NCBI RefSeq assembly: GCF_003350325.1
Contig: NZ_QLYZ01000004.1
Coordinates: 175,188 to 239,187 of the forward strand
DNA: 64,000 nucleotides
Reading direction: 5' to 3'
Origin: Vibrio rhodolitus
GTDB taxonomy: Bacteria > Pseudomonadota > Gammaproteobacteria > Enterobacterales > Vibrionaceae
Part shown: in pieces, positions 9,670 through 19,319 of the stretch
How positions within the stretch are numbered: position 1 is the first letter of the stretch
Layout of the letters: each line of letters begins with the position of its first letter
The notes under the pieces: generated by a model
What the model saw: only the letters and a program-made list of their open reading frames with translations
The model's database searches: none
Told to the model about the DNA's origin: nothing
Translations under genes and position numbers: made by a program

Positions 9670-9796
9670 AGCGCGTTAGCGCGAGTAGGGAATCTGGTTT
9701 TTCTCGCATCTCGGAGTAAAGCTTTTGCTTTACGTTCCCGATTCCCGAAGCAAAGCTTAGCTTTGCGGTCTCGACTCTCGGAGCGAAGCTCTGCTC
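9670..9796. repeat. Second cluster of short hairpin repeats, before yciN 3' end
   Basis: Contains AGCGCGTTAGCGCG, GTAAAGC-TTTT-GCTTTAC, GCAAAGC-TTA-GCTTTGC and GAGCGAAGCTCTGCTC, with linkers shared with 9484-9590 (GGAGTAAAGC, CCCGAAGC, GCGGTC). It runs up to the yciN stop codon. Confidence 0.65.
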
Positions 9797-9797
9797 A

Positions 9798-10046
9798 TTA
9801 TTTTTCGATCGTAAACTCTTTCGAAAGGTGATGCGCTAGGTACTTGAACATATTGAAAACTTCGGTCGTTTTGCTCGTCGGGAGCCCGTTTTCATCAAGG
9901 AAGTAGTTACCCCTGAAAACCAAAACCCCTTCTTTTTCTTGTACGCTATCTGCACGCATGCCTTCAATGTAATCGTCATGCTCTTGGATAATTTGGTTGG
10001 CGATCAGTAGTAGGTCGAATGTAGAAATTACTTTTTTATCGCTCAT
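9798..10046 (-). CDS. yciN: YciN family protein (DUF2498)
   Basis: 82 residues, the size of E. coli YciN (83). It shares the distinctive pattern GVLVF.G.YFLDE.GLPT.K and FNMFK.LAH.LS. E. coli yciN also lies next to topA, which supports orthology. Function is unknown; no signal peptide or membrane segment, so likely cytosolic. It is divergent from topA across about 450 bases. Confidence 0.92.
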   Translation of the reverse strand: MSDKKVISTFDLLLIANQIIQEHDDYIEGMRADSVQEKEGVLVFRGNYFLDENGLPTSKTTEVFNMFKYLAHHLSKEFTIEK

Positions 10047-10500
10047 GGTAGATACCTTACGCTGTGATTATTGGGCGAGATCGGCACGGATTTTAAAGCG
10101 AAGAAAATAAAAATGCCAATGGCTTACAGAAATTTATTTGTCTTCTATATTGGTATCCTTTTGTAATAAAAGAGAGAAATTGTTTTGTGACGGGCTACAT
10201 AAATCTGTTTAATCCATTGGCGGATTTGATATTGGCGCGTTTAGTATGTGGCACTTCATGCATGGCTTTGCTCTTTTAAGATTGAGTGTTAGAGCCATCG
10301 CCCGATAGAGTCTAAGCTTGGTAGACAAACGAACTGCCAGTGAAAGCACTAAGATCGATGATTTGTCGAGCAGTCAAAATTGAATTTCAAAAAAGATATT
10401 GATCTTCTAGCAATCTCGCTCAATAGTAAAAAAAGAAGCAATGTTTTAAGTATGTTGTGCGATAAATTCGCATCAATCATTAAGGACACTAGAGTCAGTT
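10047..10500. other. Intergenic region between yciN and topA
   Basis: About 450 bases between divergent genes, with no open frame of note and no clear structured RNA. It must hold the yciN and topA promoters. AT-rich stretches are present, but no promoter hexamer pair stands out. Confidence 0.5.
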
Positions 10501-13122
10501 ATGGGTAAGTCACTCGTTATTGTGGAGTCGCCAGCCAAAGCGAAGACCATCAATAAATATCTCGGTAAGGACTTCATCGTAAAGTCTAGTGTGGGTCACG
10601 TGCGTGATCTACCGACAGCGGGTCAAAGTACCGGCCAAAAAGCGGCAGCTGTATCTACCAAAGGCTTAAGTGCCGAAGATAAAGCGCGCATCAAAAAAGA
10701 AAAAGATCGCAAATCGCTGATCAAAAAGATGGGCATCGACCCTTACAATGGCTGGGAAGCAAACTACCAAGTTCTTCCGGGTAAAGAGAAAGTGGTTGCC
10801 GAACTGCAAAAGTTGGCGAAAGACGCAGATTGCGTTTATCTCGCAACCGATTTGGACCGCGAGGGAGAAGCCATCGCTTGGCACCTTCGTGAGATCATCG
10901 GTGGCGATGAAGAGCGATACAAACGCGTAGTGTTCAACGAAATTACTAAGAACGCGATCCAACAAGCTTTCCAGGCGCCTGGCGAGTTAAGCATGGATGG
11001 CGTTAATGCGCAGCAAGCACGTCGTTTCATGGACCGTGTAGTGGGCTTTATGGTGTCTCCACTACTATGGAAAAAAGTGGCGCGTGGATTGTCTGCAGGT
11101 CGCGTACAATCGGTAGCGGTAAAGCTATTGGTTGAGCGTGAGCGCGAAATTAAAGCGTTTATTCCAGAAGAGTTTTGGGATATTCACGCTGATACTAAGA
11201 CACAAGATAAAACAGATTTTCGTCTGCAAGTATCACAAAAAGATGGCGTAGCCTTTAAACCGGTTAATGAAGCTGAAACTCAAGCGGCAGTAGCCGTGCT
11301 TGAAAAAGCAGCCTACGAAGTTTGTAAACGTGAAGACCGTCCAACGTCAAGCAAACCGTCAGCGCCGTTCATTACTTCAACGTTGCAGCAAGCGGCAAGT
11401 ACTCGCTTAGGCTACGGCGTTAAAAAGACCATGATGCTCGCTCAGCGCCTGTATGAAGCGGGTTACATCACCTATATGCGTACTGACTCGACTAACCTAA
11501 GTGCGGAGGCTGTAGAAGCACTACGTGGCTATATTGGTAGTGAGTTCGGTGATGCCTATTTGCCAGCGAAAGCGAATGTTTACGGTAGCAAAGAGGGCGC
11601 TCAAGAAGCGCACGAAGCGATTCGTCCTTCTGATGTGACTGTTAAAGCGGAAGACCTACAAGGTATGGAAGCAGACGCGCACAAACTATATGCCCTTATT
11701 TGGAATCAGTTTGTTGCTTGTCAAATGACGCCAGCGCAATACGACTCAACCACAGTGAGCGTAAAAGCGGCTGAGTACACGCTAAAAGCGAAAGGTCGTA
11801 TCTTGAAGTTTGATGGTTGGACTCGCGTTCAACGTCCTCTAGGTAAAAACGAAGACCAAATTCTGCCAGCGGTACAAGTTGGCGATAAGATTGATCTTGT
11901 TGAGCTCGATCCTAAGCAGCACTTCACTAAACCGCCTGCACGCTTTACTGAAGCGGCATTGGTTAAAGAGCTTGAAAAGCGTGGTATCGGTCGTCCATCG
12001 ACTTACGCATCAATCATCTCTACTATCCAAGATCGTGGTTATGTAAAAGTTGAGCAGCGTCGTTTCTATGCAGAGAAGATGGGTGAGATTGTTACTGACC
12101 GTCTTGACGGTAGCTTCCATGAGCTAATGAACTATGAGTTCACTTCACGCATGGAAGAGAAGCTTGACCAAATCGCTGAAGGTGACGCGAACTGGAAATC
12201 AGTGCTAGACAACTTCTTTAACGACTTCTCAGGTGATCTTGAGAAAGCCGAACAAGAAGAAGATCACGGTGGTATGAAGCCAAACCACATCGTGTACACT
12301 GATATTGAATGTCCGACATGTTCACGTCCTATGGGTATTCGCACTGCTTCAACAGGCGTATTCCTGGGCTGTTCTGGCTATGCATTGCCACCGAAAGAGC
12401 GTTGCAAGACAACCATCAACCTTGGCGATGAAGAAGGTATCATCAACGTTCTAGAAGAAGACGTTGAAACCGCAGCACTGCGCGCGAAGAAGCGTTGTCC
12501 TATTTGTGAAACAGCAATGGACGCGTATTTAATCGACGACAAACGCAAACTACACGTATGTGGTAATAACCCGAATTGTGAAGGTTACGTGGTTGAGTTT
12601 GGCGAATACAAAGTTAAAGGCTATGACGGTCCAGTTGTTGAGTGTGACAAGTGTGGCAGCGACATGGTGCTGAAAAACGGTCGTTTTGGTAAGTACATGG
12701 ATTGCACCAGCGAAACATGTAAAAACACCCGTAAGATCTTAAAGAATGGCGAAGTTGCGCCACCAAAAGAAGATCCAGTGCATTTCCCTGAGTTGCCTTG
12801 TGAAAACTCAGATGCGTACTTTGTATTGCGTGATGGCGCGTCAGGTCTGTTCCTTGCGGCAAGCACTTTCCCTAAATCGCGCGAAACTCGTGCGCCATTA
12901 GTGGAAGAGTTAAAACGCTTTAAAGATCGTATTTCAGCTAAGTTCCATTACTTAGCCGAAGCACCAGAGAAAGACCCAGATGGTCTACCAATGGTTGTGC
13001 GTTTTAGCCGTAAATCGAAAGAGAACTATGTTCGTTCAGAGATTGATGGCAAGCCTTCAGGTTACACTGCTCTTTACATTGATGGTAAATGGGAAGTGAC
13101 TGACAAGCGTAAGAACAAATAA
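10501..13122 (+). CDS. topA: DNA topoisomerase I (type IA, omega protein)
   Basis: 873 residues, full length. It relaxes negative supercoils. The Toprim domain is N-terminal ([14 protein letters not shown], then [16 protein letters not shown] with the acidic metal ligands). The catalytic tyrosine is Y325 in ITYMRTDST. The C-terminal third holds cysteine zinc fingers (C-x2-C…[13 protein letters not shown]…C, CDKCGSDM…C) and further zinc-ribbon-like repeats, as in the E. coli enzyme. Terminator immediately downstream. Confidence 0.98.
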   Translation: MGKSLVIVESPAKAKTINKYLGKDFIVKSSVGHVRDLPTAGQSTGQKAAAVSTKGLSAEDKARIKKEKDRKSLIKKMGIDPYNGWEANYQVLPGKEKVVAELQKLAKDADCVYLATDLDREGEAIAWHLREIIGGDEERYKRVVFNEITKNAIQQAFQAPGELSMDGVNAQQARRFMDRVVGFMVSPLLWKKVARGLSAGRVQSVAVKLLVEREREIKAFIPEEFWDIHADTKTQDKTDFRLQVSQKDGVAFKPVNEAETQAAVAVLEKAAYEVCKREDRPTSSKPSAPFITSTLQQAASTRLGYGVKKTMMLAQRLYEAGYITYMRTDSTNLSAEAVEALRGYIGSEFGDAYLPAKANVYGSKEGAQEAHEAIRPSDVTVKAEDLQGMEADAHKLYALIWNQFVACQMTPAQYDSTTVSVKAAEYTLKAKGRILKFDGWTRVQRPLGKNEDQILPAVQVGDKIDLVELDPKQHFTKPPARFTEAALVKELEKRGIGRPSTYASIISTIQDRGYVKVEQRRFYAEKMGEIVTDRLDGSFHELMNYEFTSRMEEKLDQIAEGDANWKSVLDNFFNDFSGDLEKAEQEEDHGGMKPNHIVYTDIECPTCSRPMGIRTASTGVFLGCSGYALPPKERCKTTINLGDEEGIINVLEEDVETAALRAKKRCPICETAMDAYLIDDKRKLHVCGNNPNCEGYVVEFGEYKVKGYDGPVVECDKCGSDMVLKNGRFGKYMDCTSETCKNTRKILKNGEVAPPKEDPVHFPELPCENSDAYFVLRDGASGLFLAASTFPKSRETRAPLVEELKRFKDRISAKFHYLAEAPEKDPDGLPMVVRFSRKSKENYVRSEIDGKPSGYTALYIDGKWEVTDKRKNK

Positions 13123-13145
13123 CCTTGGTCAATGATTAGATAAGA

Positions 13146-13171
13146 AGCAGCGAAATATCGCTGCTTTTTTT
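13146..13171 (+). terminator. Terminator for topA
   Basis: Stem AGCAGCGA / TCGCTGCT with loop AATA and seven T, about 25 bases after the topA stop. Confidence 0.92.
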
Positions 13172-13231
13172 ATGCCTATCGTTTACCAGATGGCTTGGCA
13201 ATGACCAGCACTTAGTTTGGGCTGTTGCGAA

Positions 13232-13355
13232 GTCACAAAAGTGACATTTGCTTGCGTTACTCTGAGTGTCACCATGATGACGAGAAGTCATATGTCTGTT
13301 TTGTGACTGTTACCGAATTGTGTCTTGATTGGGTGTTAGTGTGAGCTAGATCAGG
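13232..13355. promoter_or_regulatory. glgC upstream region with GTCA/TGAC half-sites and CRP-like site
   Basis: The 410-base gap before glgC carries a perfect inverted repeat GTCAC-AAAA-GTGAC (13232-13245), further GTCA/TGAC half-sites at about 13268, 13278, 13287 and 13312, and a CRP-like site TGTGA-GCTAGA-TCAGG at 13340-13355. CRP control of glgC is known in E. coli; here it is inferred from the motif only. No other gene or RNA is seen in the gap. Confidence 0.35.
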
Positions 13356-13583
13356 TGATGACTAAGTAACCTGTGAGGATTCGACACAATAGGGTATTTC
13401 AAATTGTAATCTCTGTTGGATACGATAATTTATAACCAACGGCATGCACATAATAATGGAGTCAATCCAAATAATAACGCCGACCGCTATACCGATACTT
13501 TCGAGTATTAGGTAATGCCTATCTAGGGATTAAGGTGTCAGCAATTGGCACCGATTGATAAAAAATAATATGGAGAATAATGA

Positions 13584-14801
13584 ATGGCTGGTGTTTTAGG
13601 TATGATCCTTGCTGGTGGAGAGGGCTCGAGACTGCGTCCGCTTACTGAGTCTCGTAGTAAACCTTCGGTTCCATTTGGGGGAAGTTATCGCCTAATTGAT
13701 TTCGCACTTAACAACTTTGTTAACGCGGATTTGATGCGAATTTACGTGTTGACGCAGTTCAAATCACAATCTTTGTTCCATCACCTAAAAAAAGGTTGGA
13801 ACATCAATGGTATTACAGATCGTTTTATCGATCCGATCCCAGCTCAAATGAGAACAGGCAAGCGTTGGTATGAGGGGACCGCTGACGCAATCTATCAAAA
13901 CTTACGTTTTATGGAGTTGGCAGAGCCAGATCAAGTTTGCATTTTTGGTTCAGACCATATTTACAAAATGGATATCAAACAAATGCTTGATTTCCATAAA
14001 GAGAAAGAAGCAGCTCTTACGGTTTCTGCGCTGCGTATGCCGTTGTCTCAAGCGTCACAGTTTGGCGTTATTGAAGTCGACACGGAAGGTCGTATGGTTG
14101 GTTTTGAAGAAAAACCAGCGAATCCAAAGGCAATTCCTGGTGATCCTGAGCACGCATTAGTGTCGATGGGTAACTATGTTTTCGAAGCTCCAACTTTGTT
14201 TGCTGAGCTGATCGAAGATGCCGACAACCCTGATTCTTCTCATGACTTTGGTAAAGATATCATTCCAAAGATGTTCCCGCGTGGGGATGTATTTGTGTAT
14301 GACTTCAGTCGTAATCGCATTACTGGTGAGAAAGAAGAAGTTTATTGGCGCGATGTCGGTACGATTTGCGCGTACTGGGAAGCGCACATGGATCTTTTGA
14401 AGAAAGATGCACCGTTTTCTCTCTATAACCGTAAGTGGCCTCTGCATACTTACTATCCACCATTACCGCCTGCAACCTTTACCGACTCAGACAACGGGCG
14501 TGTACAGATCATTGATAGCCTAGTATGTAACGGCAGTTTAGTTCGCGGGTCACGGATTGAAAAATCGGTATTGGGCTTTCGCAGCAATATCGCATCAGCG
14601 TGTGATATTAGTGAAAGTATTTTGCTCGGTGACGTTAAGATTGGTGAAGGTTGCGTATTGCGCCGCGTGATCATTGATAAAGATGTCGACATTGCTCCGG
14701 GCACGCAAATTGGTGTTAACCTGAAAGAAGACCGCAAAAACTTCCATGTGTCGGAAGAGGGCATTGTTGTGATTCCTAAAGGAGCTCGCGTTGGCTACTG
14801 A
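13584..14801 (+). CDS. glgC: Glucose-1-phosphate adenylyltransferase (ADP-glucose pyrophosphorylase)
   Basis: 405 residues. It makes ADP-glucose from glucose-1-phosphate and ATP, the committed step of bacterial glycogen synthesis. The nucleotidyltransferase signature LAGGEGSRLRPLTESRSKP is at about 9-27, FGSDHIYKMD near 122 carries the catalytic aspartate, and a left-handed beta-helix makes the C-terminal third. Good ribosome site (GGAGAATA). Its 3' end overlaps glgA by 11 bases. No branching enzyme or phosphorylase lies beside the pair. Confidence 0.97.
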   Translation: MAGVLGMILAGGEGSRLRPLTESRSKPSVPFGGSYRLIDFALNNFVNADLMRIYVLTQFKSQSLFHHLKKGWNINGITDRFIDPIPAQMRTGKRWYEGTADAIYQNLRFMELAEPDQVCIFGSDHIYKMDIKQMLDFHKEKEAALTVSALRMPLSQASQFGVIEVDTEGRMVGFEEKPANPKAIPGDPEHALVSMGNYVFEAPTLFAELIEDADNPDSSHDFGKDIIPKMFPRGDVFVYDFSRNRITGEKEEVYWRDVGTICAYWEAHMDLLKKDAPFSLYNRKWPLHTYYPPLPPATFTDSDNGRVQIIDSLVCNGSLVRGSRIEKSVLGFRSNIASACDISESILLGDVKIGEGCVLRRVIIDKDVDIAPGTQIGVNLKEDRKNFHVSEEGIVVIPKGARVGY

Positions 14802-16254
14802 TCACTTATCTATCCTTTTCGTTGCATCGGAAGTTGAAGGTTTGATCAAAAGCGGGGGGCTGGCCGATGTGGCTAAAGCCCTTCCACAAGCTTTACACTC
14901 ACTAGAACATGATGTGCGAATTGCTCTGCCGGGCTACCGTAAAATTCAAGCCTTGCAAGAGGCGCCCGTAGCGTTGCAAACCAAACTCGAGCACTGGCCA
15001 CATACGCCTTATCAAGTCCGCGAACTCAAAGTGGGCGATGTAAGCGTATATGCGATAGAGTGCGATCAGTACTTTGCCCGCGATGAAATGTATTCGGAAT
15101 ACAATCAAGCATACGCTGACAACGGTGAACGCTTTGCGTTTTTTAGCGCGGCTTGTTTGGATATGCTGCCTAAACTGCAATTTCAACCAAACATTATTCA
15201 CGCCAATGATTGGCACACTGGCTTTGTCCCTTATCTGCTCAAACATCGTTATGCCGAATTTCCGTTCTTTGCTCAGACTCGCAGCGTGATATCAATTCAC
15301 AATGCGGTGTTCAAAGGCGTATTCAGTTATGGAGAGCTGCCTAACTTAGCCGAGATGCAGGGGCATTACGCACCTGATGCTGCGGTTAGCCCAACTCATA
15401 TCACCATGCTCAAAGCAGGAGTGATGACAGCCGATAAGATCAATGCTGTTAGCCCGACTTATGCTGAAGAGTTAAAAACGGAGCTCGGCAGCCATGGTAT
15501 GGCAAAGGAGTTTCGCGCGCGTGAACATGATTTAGTTGGCATTCTCAATGGTTGTGATTACAGCGATTGGAACCCAGCCAATGATGTGTTTCTGCCAGTG
15601 AGTTACACCGCCGATGCGACCAGTATGTTGGCAGGTAAGAAGGCGTGTAAGCAAGCGTTGCAGCAACGAGTCAACTTGCCTGAGAAAGAGGTGGCGGTCT
15701 ATGGCATGGTGTGTCGTTTGACCAATCAGAAGGGGGTTCACTACCTTCTACCTATTCTTGAGCGTTTCTTACAACTTGATGCGCAATTGGTGATTGTTGG
15801 AACAGGCGACCCAATTCTTGCCACTCAATTGGCTGAGATTGCTGCTCGTCATAGCGATAAGTTTGCGTTTGTTGAAGCGTACAGCAACGAGTTGGCTCAC
15901 TTTGTTGAAGCGGGAGCAGATTTCTTCCTTATGCCGTCTGAGTTTGAACCTTGCGGTCTTAACCAGATATACAGCATGGCTTATGGCACTTTGCCGATTG
16001 TACGTGCGGTGGGCGGGTTAAAAGATAGTGTGGTCGATTATGACCAAGATCCAGAAAACGCAACGGGTTTTGCTTTTGTCCACCCAGAGCCGATTGAGCT
16101 TTTGAGTGTGATGCAGCGCGCTTTGCTGTTTTACCTGCAGCAGCGGGAAGAGATGGTTCAGGTACAGTTGTTTGCGATGCAAAAGCAGTTCTGTTGGCGT
16201 CAAGCGGCTCAACAGTATTTAGCCCTGTATCGCAGCGCGCTACATGAAACTTAA
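14791..16254 (+). CDS. glgA: Glycogen synthase (GT5, ADP-glucose type)
   Basis: 487 residues. GT-B fold glycosyltransferase that extends alpha-1,4-glucan from ADP-glucose. The N-terminal KSGGLADV loop (about 20-27) binds the ADP-glucose; HANDWHTG near 133, and the C-terminal SEFEPCGLNQIYSMAYG motif near 380 holds the conserved E-x7-E. The TTG start at 14791 lies inside the glgC end with AAAGGAG 8 bases upstream, so translation is coupled to glgC. An ATG alternative close by is not present. Confidence 0.97.
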   Translation: MATDHLSILFVASEVEGLIKSGGLADVAKALPQALHSLEHDVRIALPGYRKIQALQEAPVALQTKLEHWPHTPYQVRELKVGDVSVYAIECDQYFARDEMYSEYNQAYADNGERFAFFSAACLDMLPKLQFQPNIIHANDWHTGFVPYLLKHRYAEFPFFAQTRSVISIHNAVFKGVFSYGELPNLAEMQGHYAPDAAVSPTHITMLKAGVMTADKINAVSPTYAEELKTELGSHGMAKEFRAREHDLVGILNGCDYSDWNPANDVFLPVSYTADATSMLAGKKACKQALQQRVNLPEKEVAVYGMVCRLTNQKGVHYLLPILERFLQLDAQLVIVGTGDPILATQLAEIAARHSDKFAFVEAYSNELAHFVEAGADFFLMPSEFEPCGLNQIYSMAYGTLPIVRAVGGLKDSVVDYDQDPENATGFAFVHPEPIELLSVMQRALLFYLQQREEMVQVQLFAMQKQFCWRQAAQQYLALYRSALHET

Positions 16255-16280
16255 TCCCGGTATAAAAAGTTAACAACCGC

Positions 16281-16311
16281 TAATAAAAGGCATCATTTGA
16301 TGCCTTTTATT
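16281..16311. terminator. Terminator for glgCA
   Basis: TAATAAAAGGCATCA / TGATGCCTTTTATTA perfect inverted repeat, 27 bases after glgA. Confidence 0.9.
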
Positions 16312-16422
16312 ACACTTTTCTCGTCTCAAATTCATATAAAGTGATATAAGCTTCATTAAGCTGAAGTCAACTTGTGGTAGGCTTCTCTCCCTTTAGTAAT
16401 ATCGATCTAACTATTAATTTAA

Positions 16423-17220
16423 ATGAGTAATGCCTTGCTGTTTCATAAAACCTATATGCACCCAACTAGCTCTGAATGGGTGGTGTTTGTCCACGGCGCG
16501 GGTGGTAGTTCATCGATTTGGTTTAAGCAGATCAAAGCGTATAAAGAGCACTTCAATCTTTTGTTGATTGATCTGCGTGGTCACGGGAAATCAAACCAAT
16601 TACTCAAAGAGCTGATTTCAAGTCGTTATACTTTTAAAGAAGTAACGCTAGATATTCTCCAGGTACTGGACCATTTGAAGATTCAATCGGCGCACTTTGT
16701 CGGTATGTCTTTAGGCACCATTATCGTTAGAAACTTGGCAGAGCTTGCCACAGACCGCGTGAAGTCGATGGTATTGGGTGGCGCAGTGACGCGTTTAAAT
16801 ACCCGCTCACAGTTGTTGGTGACGGTAGGGAACGCATTCAAGCATATCGTCCCTTATATGTGGCTATACAGCTTGTTTGCTTATATTGTGATGCCGCAGA
16901 AAACGCAAAAACAATCGCGCCACATGTTTATCAGAGAAGCCAAAAAGCTCTGTCAGAAAGAGTTTAAGCGCTGGTTTAGATTAGCTTCTGAAGTCAATCC
17001 ACTGATGCGCTACTTTAAAGAGAGAGAGTTACCGATCCCAACGCTTTATTTGATGGGGGATAGGGACTATATGTTTATCAAACCTGTCAAAGAGATGGTA
17101 GCTGTACATCGTACAAGCCAATTGTTGGAAATCGCCAACTGTGGACATGTCTGCAATATCGAAAGACCGGATGAGTTTAACCAACATTCGATTCGTTTTA
17201 TTCAGCAGCAAATAGGCTAA
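16423..17220 (+). CDS. Alpha/beta-hydrolase fold protein
   Basis: 265 residues. The alpha/beta-hydrolase core is clear: VHGAGGSS oxyanion loop (about 24-31), the nucleophile elbow GMSLG with Ser near 96, an acid in MGDRDYM near 210, and the catalytic His in NCGHVCN near 238. Substrate is unknown; esterase, lipase-like or thioesterase are all possible. It has its own promoter after the glgA terminator. Its 3' end overlaps the convergent zinc-ribbon gene by four bases. Confidence 0.85.
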   Translation: MSNALLFHKTYMHPTSSEWVVFVHGAGGSSSIWFKQIKAYKEHFNLLLIDLRGHGKSNQLLKELISSRYTFKEVTLDILQVLDHLKIQSAHFVGMSLGTIIVRNLAELATDRVKSMVLGGAVTRLNTRSQLLVTVGNAFKHIVPYMWLYSLFAYIVMPQKTQKQSRHMFIREAKKLCQKEFKRWFRLASEVNPLMRYFKERELPIPTLYLMGDRDYMFIKPVKEMVAVHRTSQLLEIANCGHVCNIERPDEFNQHSIRFIQQQIG

Positions 17221-17525
17221 GCTTCCGCTGCTGAGCCACATTGCCAACACATGGCAAATTGTCCTTCATTGACCTCACCACACTCGATACATTGCCAAGA
17301 TGGCTCAGAGTGTGGTTGTTCAAACTGCGCTACCAACTGTTTTGCGACGCCCGCTTGCTCAATATCGAACAACCAGACATGAGGCTCGCTCGCTTCTCCA
17401 AATGGCACTTCGCCTTGTAAGCCAAAGATCCCTTCACCTCGAACTTCACAAGCTATGCCATTTGCGCGCAATAGCTCACAAACGATGTGAGCTTGGGGTG
17501 GGTTGGCTGCGCTGAAAATCTTCAC
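17217..17525 (-). CDS. DUF2007-type protein with C-terminal zinc ribbon
   Basis: 102 residues. The N-terminal 70 residues fit the DUF2007/putative signal-transducing domain (MKIFSAANPPQAHIVCELL… with an E-V-R-G-E-G loop). The C terminus is a short zinc ribbon, C-x2-C…C-x2-C (WQCIECGE…MCWQCGS). It starts 12 bases after the stop of the DedA-like gene on the same strand, so the two probably form an operon. Function unknown. Confidence 0.78.
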   Translation of the reverse strand: MKIFSAANPPQAHIVCELLRANGIACEVRGEGIFGLQGEVPFGEASEPHVWLFDIEQAGVAKQLVAQFEQPHSEPSWQCIECGEVNEGQFAMCWQCGSAAEA

Positions 17526-17537
17526 TCTATTGCTCCA

Positions 17538-18227
17538 TTATGCTTTGCTCGGTGACTGTGGTTCACCACGAAACTTTTTCATTGCCCATTTTGCCACGAT
17601 TGGGAACACGCCAAGCAGTGCAAAAGAAATCAATACCGAAGGGGACACGATACCTGATAAGCTATCAATTTGTGCTAACTGGGTACCGGCGTTCAAGTAG
17701 ACAGCAGTACCAGGCAGCATACCAATTTGGCTAACCAGATAGAATCGAGCGGTACTGATTGGGGTCAGTCCCATCAACAAGTTAATTAAGAAGAAAGGAA
17801 ACACAGGGATTAGGCGTAGAGAAAACAGGTAGAAGGCACCGTCTTTGGCTACGCCTTGGTTAATTGCGTTGAGCTTATCGCCAAATTTGCCTTGCACCCA
17901 GTCTCGAAGCAGAAAGCGGCTGCTGAGAAAAGCAAGGGTTGCGCCAAGAGTACTGGCAAATGATACCAACAATAGACTGGTCCAAAATCCAAACAATGCA
18001 GCGCCAAGCAAGGTGACCACGGCAGCGCCTGGAATTGAAAAGGCGGTAATAGCGACATAGGCGGCAAAGTAAGTGATAGCCGCGAGAGCGAAGTTTTGCT
18101 CAATAAAAGAACTTAACGCAGCTTGCTGCGCTTTGGCATTTTCTAGCGTTAATTGGTCGCCAAATTGAGTAATGAGTAACGCAATTAGCGCAACCAGTCC
18201 TAATCCGATAATTACTTTCTTATTCAT
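17538..18227 (-). CDS. TVP38/TMEM64 (DedA/VTT) family membrane protein
   Basis: 229 residues with about five or six hydrophobic segments. The central VTT/SNARE-associated region contains FSIPGAAVVTLLGAALFG and the later LFSLRLIPVFPFFLINLLMG motif, with the conserved Arg and Pro residues typical of the TVP38/TMEM64 branch. Related DedA proteins act in lipid flipping and envelope homeostasis; this branch is not well defined. Inner membrane. Upstream partner of the small zinc-ribbon protein. Confidence 0.88.
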   Translation of the reverse strand: MNKKVIIGLGLVALIALLITQFGDQLTLENAKAQQAALSSFIEQNFALAAITYFAAYVAITAFSIPGAAVVTLLGAALFGFWTSLLLVSFASTLGATLAFLSSRFLLRDWVQGKFGDKLNAINQGVAKDGAFYLFSLRLIPVFPFFLINLLMGLTPISTARFYLVSQIGMLPGTAVYLNAGTQLAQIDSLSGIVSPSVLISFALLGVFPIVAKWAMKKFRGEPQSPSKA

Positions 18228-18335
18228 CTTTGCTCTCCTTTGATCCCTTGTTTACGCTTTTTTAATAATAATGGTTCAAGCACAAGGTGAACGCTCTTCA
18301 ATGTTAGATAAGAACCTTAAAGCAAAGAAAAACTT

Positions 18336-18366
18336 TCAAAAAAAAGCCAGCAGATGATGCTGGCTT
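18336..18366 (-). terminator. Terminator for tfoY
   Basis: On the minus strand, stem AAGCCAGCA / TGCTGGCTT followed by eight or more T, directly after the tfoY stop at 18371. Confidence 0.88.
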
Positions 18367-18370
18367 ATAT

Positions 18371-18961
18371 TTATTGGAGTCGAGAGAGCAGTTCTTCTCT
18401 GCGAGCTTGTGGTACAACAGACCAGTGTGTGCCCTTAATCGCTCCTTCAAGGGACCAAAGCAGTTCAAGGCTAACATCACTCGTGTGAGTGTCACGAATC
18501 GCCTTGTAGGCTTCTACAGAGCCTGCGCTTTCAAGTTGTTGTACATTATCAATCCCAGCTTTCTTCAACATACGCTCAGTTGCCAAACGAAGGTTAGGCA
18601 AATCTTTAATTCGCGTTGGTTTGGTATCTGCTTGAGTTGATTTTTCATGTTTTGCTTGCTCGTGAGCCTCTTTGGCTACTTGCAGCGTTTTCTCACTATC
18701 GTTATACCACTCTTCGCTCAGGGCGAAGTACTTGGTAACAACTGGGAATCCTCGTTTGTGATACACGTACGGCTCAAATCCTTGTTGTTTAAACTGCTTA
18801 GCGAGCGTGCTATCGGCACGAATGTGAAGCTTATTTTGCACCACTAACGCAAACATTGTTTCGTCTGCGAAAATCCCAAACCCACCAAACATAGAGCGAG
18901 ATTTAATACGACCTAGTGGCTCAAATAGCCTCATTGAGTCTTTTAGAATTGGTTTGTCCAT
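18371..18961 (-). CDS. tfoY: TfoX/Sxy family regulator TfoY
   Basis: 196 residues. The TfoX N-terminal domain is at about 5-100 ([10 protein letters not shown], then HIRAD and the YFALSEEWY region), and the TfoX C-terminal helix-hairpin-like domain at about 115-190 ([20 protein letters not shown]). Position next to purR and behind a GEMM-I riboswitch matches V. cholerae tfoY (VC1722) rather than the chitin-induced tfoX. TfoY is known in vibrios to control motility and type VI secretion in response to low c-di-GMP. GAGAAAG precedes the ATG. Confidence 0.93.
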   Translation of the reverse strand: MDKPILKDSMRLFEPLGRIKSRSMFGGFGIFADETMFALVVQNKLHIRADSTLAKQFKQQGFEPYVYHKRGFPVVTKYFALSEEWYNDSEKTLQVAKEAHEQAKHEKSTQADTKPTRIKDLPNLRLATERMLKKAGIDNVQQLESAGSVEAYKAIRDTHTSDVSLELLWSLEGAIKGTHWSVVPQARREELLSRLQ

Positions 18962-19071
18962 TCAGTACTTTCTCGGTGTATGTGTATATTAATACGCCAC
19001 CAAATCAGGTCCGAAAGAATAGTAGTTAGAGCAGGAATAGGAGAATAATCCGTTAACGTGCGCATTTCTAC

Positions 19072-19172
19072 CATCGGCAACCCCGCTACCATACAAGTTT
19101 GGTTATACAAACTGTTTAGGCCGGTGGCTTTGCGTCCCATCTTTTCAGAATGGTTTGCCCTGTGCGTGACTT
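19072..19172 (-). promoter_or_regulatory. Cyclic-di-GMP-I (GEMM) riboswitch upstream of tfoY
   Basis: Read on the minus strand, the sequence begins CACGCACAGGGCAAACCA, has a P2 hairpin closed by a GAAA tetraloop, then GGGACGCAAAGCC and CCGGCCTAAAC, and ends GGTAGCGGGGTTGCCGATGG. These are the conserved core blocks of the GEMM-I class and nearly match the well-studied Vc2 aptamer upstream of V. cholerae tfoY. The second stem is longer than in Vc2. About 110 bases of expression platform and leader separate the aptamer from the tfoY start. Confidence 0.96.
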
Positions 19173-19202
19173 AATTTGCCTTGCTAAAGATTAACTACTT
19201 CT

Positions 19203-19222
19203 GTGTAGAAGTATTCCTACAC
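19203..19222. promoter_or_regulatory. Inverted repeat upstream of the tfoY riboswitch
   Basis: GTGTAG-AAGTATTC-CTACAC, 6-bp arms with an 8-base spacer, about 30 bases upstream of the aptamer 5' end. Placed where a promoter operator would lie. The binding protein is unknown. Confidence 0.35.
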
Positions 19223-19319
19223 TATGAAATAATTGTGATCTTATTGCAAGAATTAAGTTGAATATGGTGAGCAATAGCTGACGGATTAACCATCAGCTAT
19301 TGTTATAGTAATCATTGAG

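Noticed and set aside
18943-19140. 65-residue minus-strand open frame upstream of tfoY
   Set aside because: It lies across the c-di-GMP riboswitch aptamer and its leader; the sequence is explained by the RNA, and the frame has no protein-like features.
19272-19301. CAATAGCTGA…TCAGCTATTG hairpin after purR as a terminator
   Set aside because: The stem is real, but no T run follows on the minus strand, so termination is not supported.
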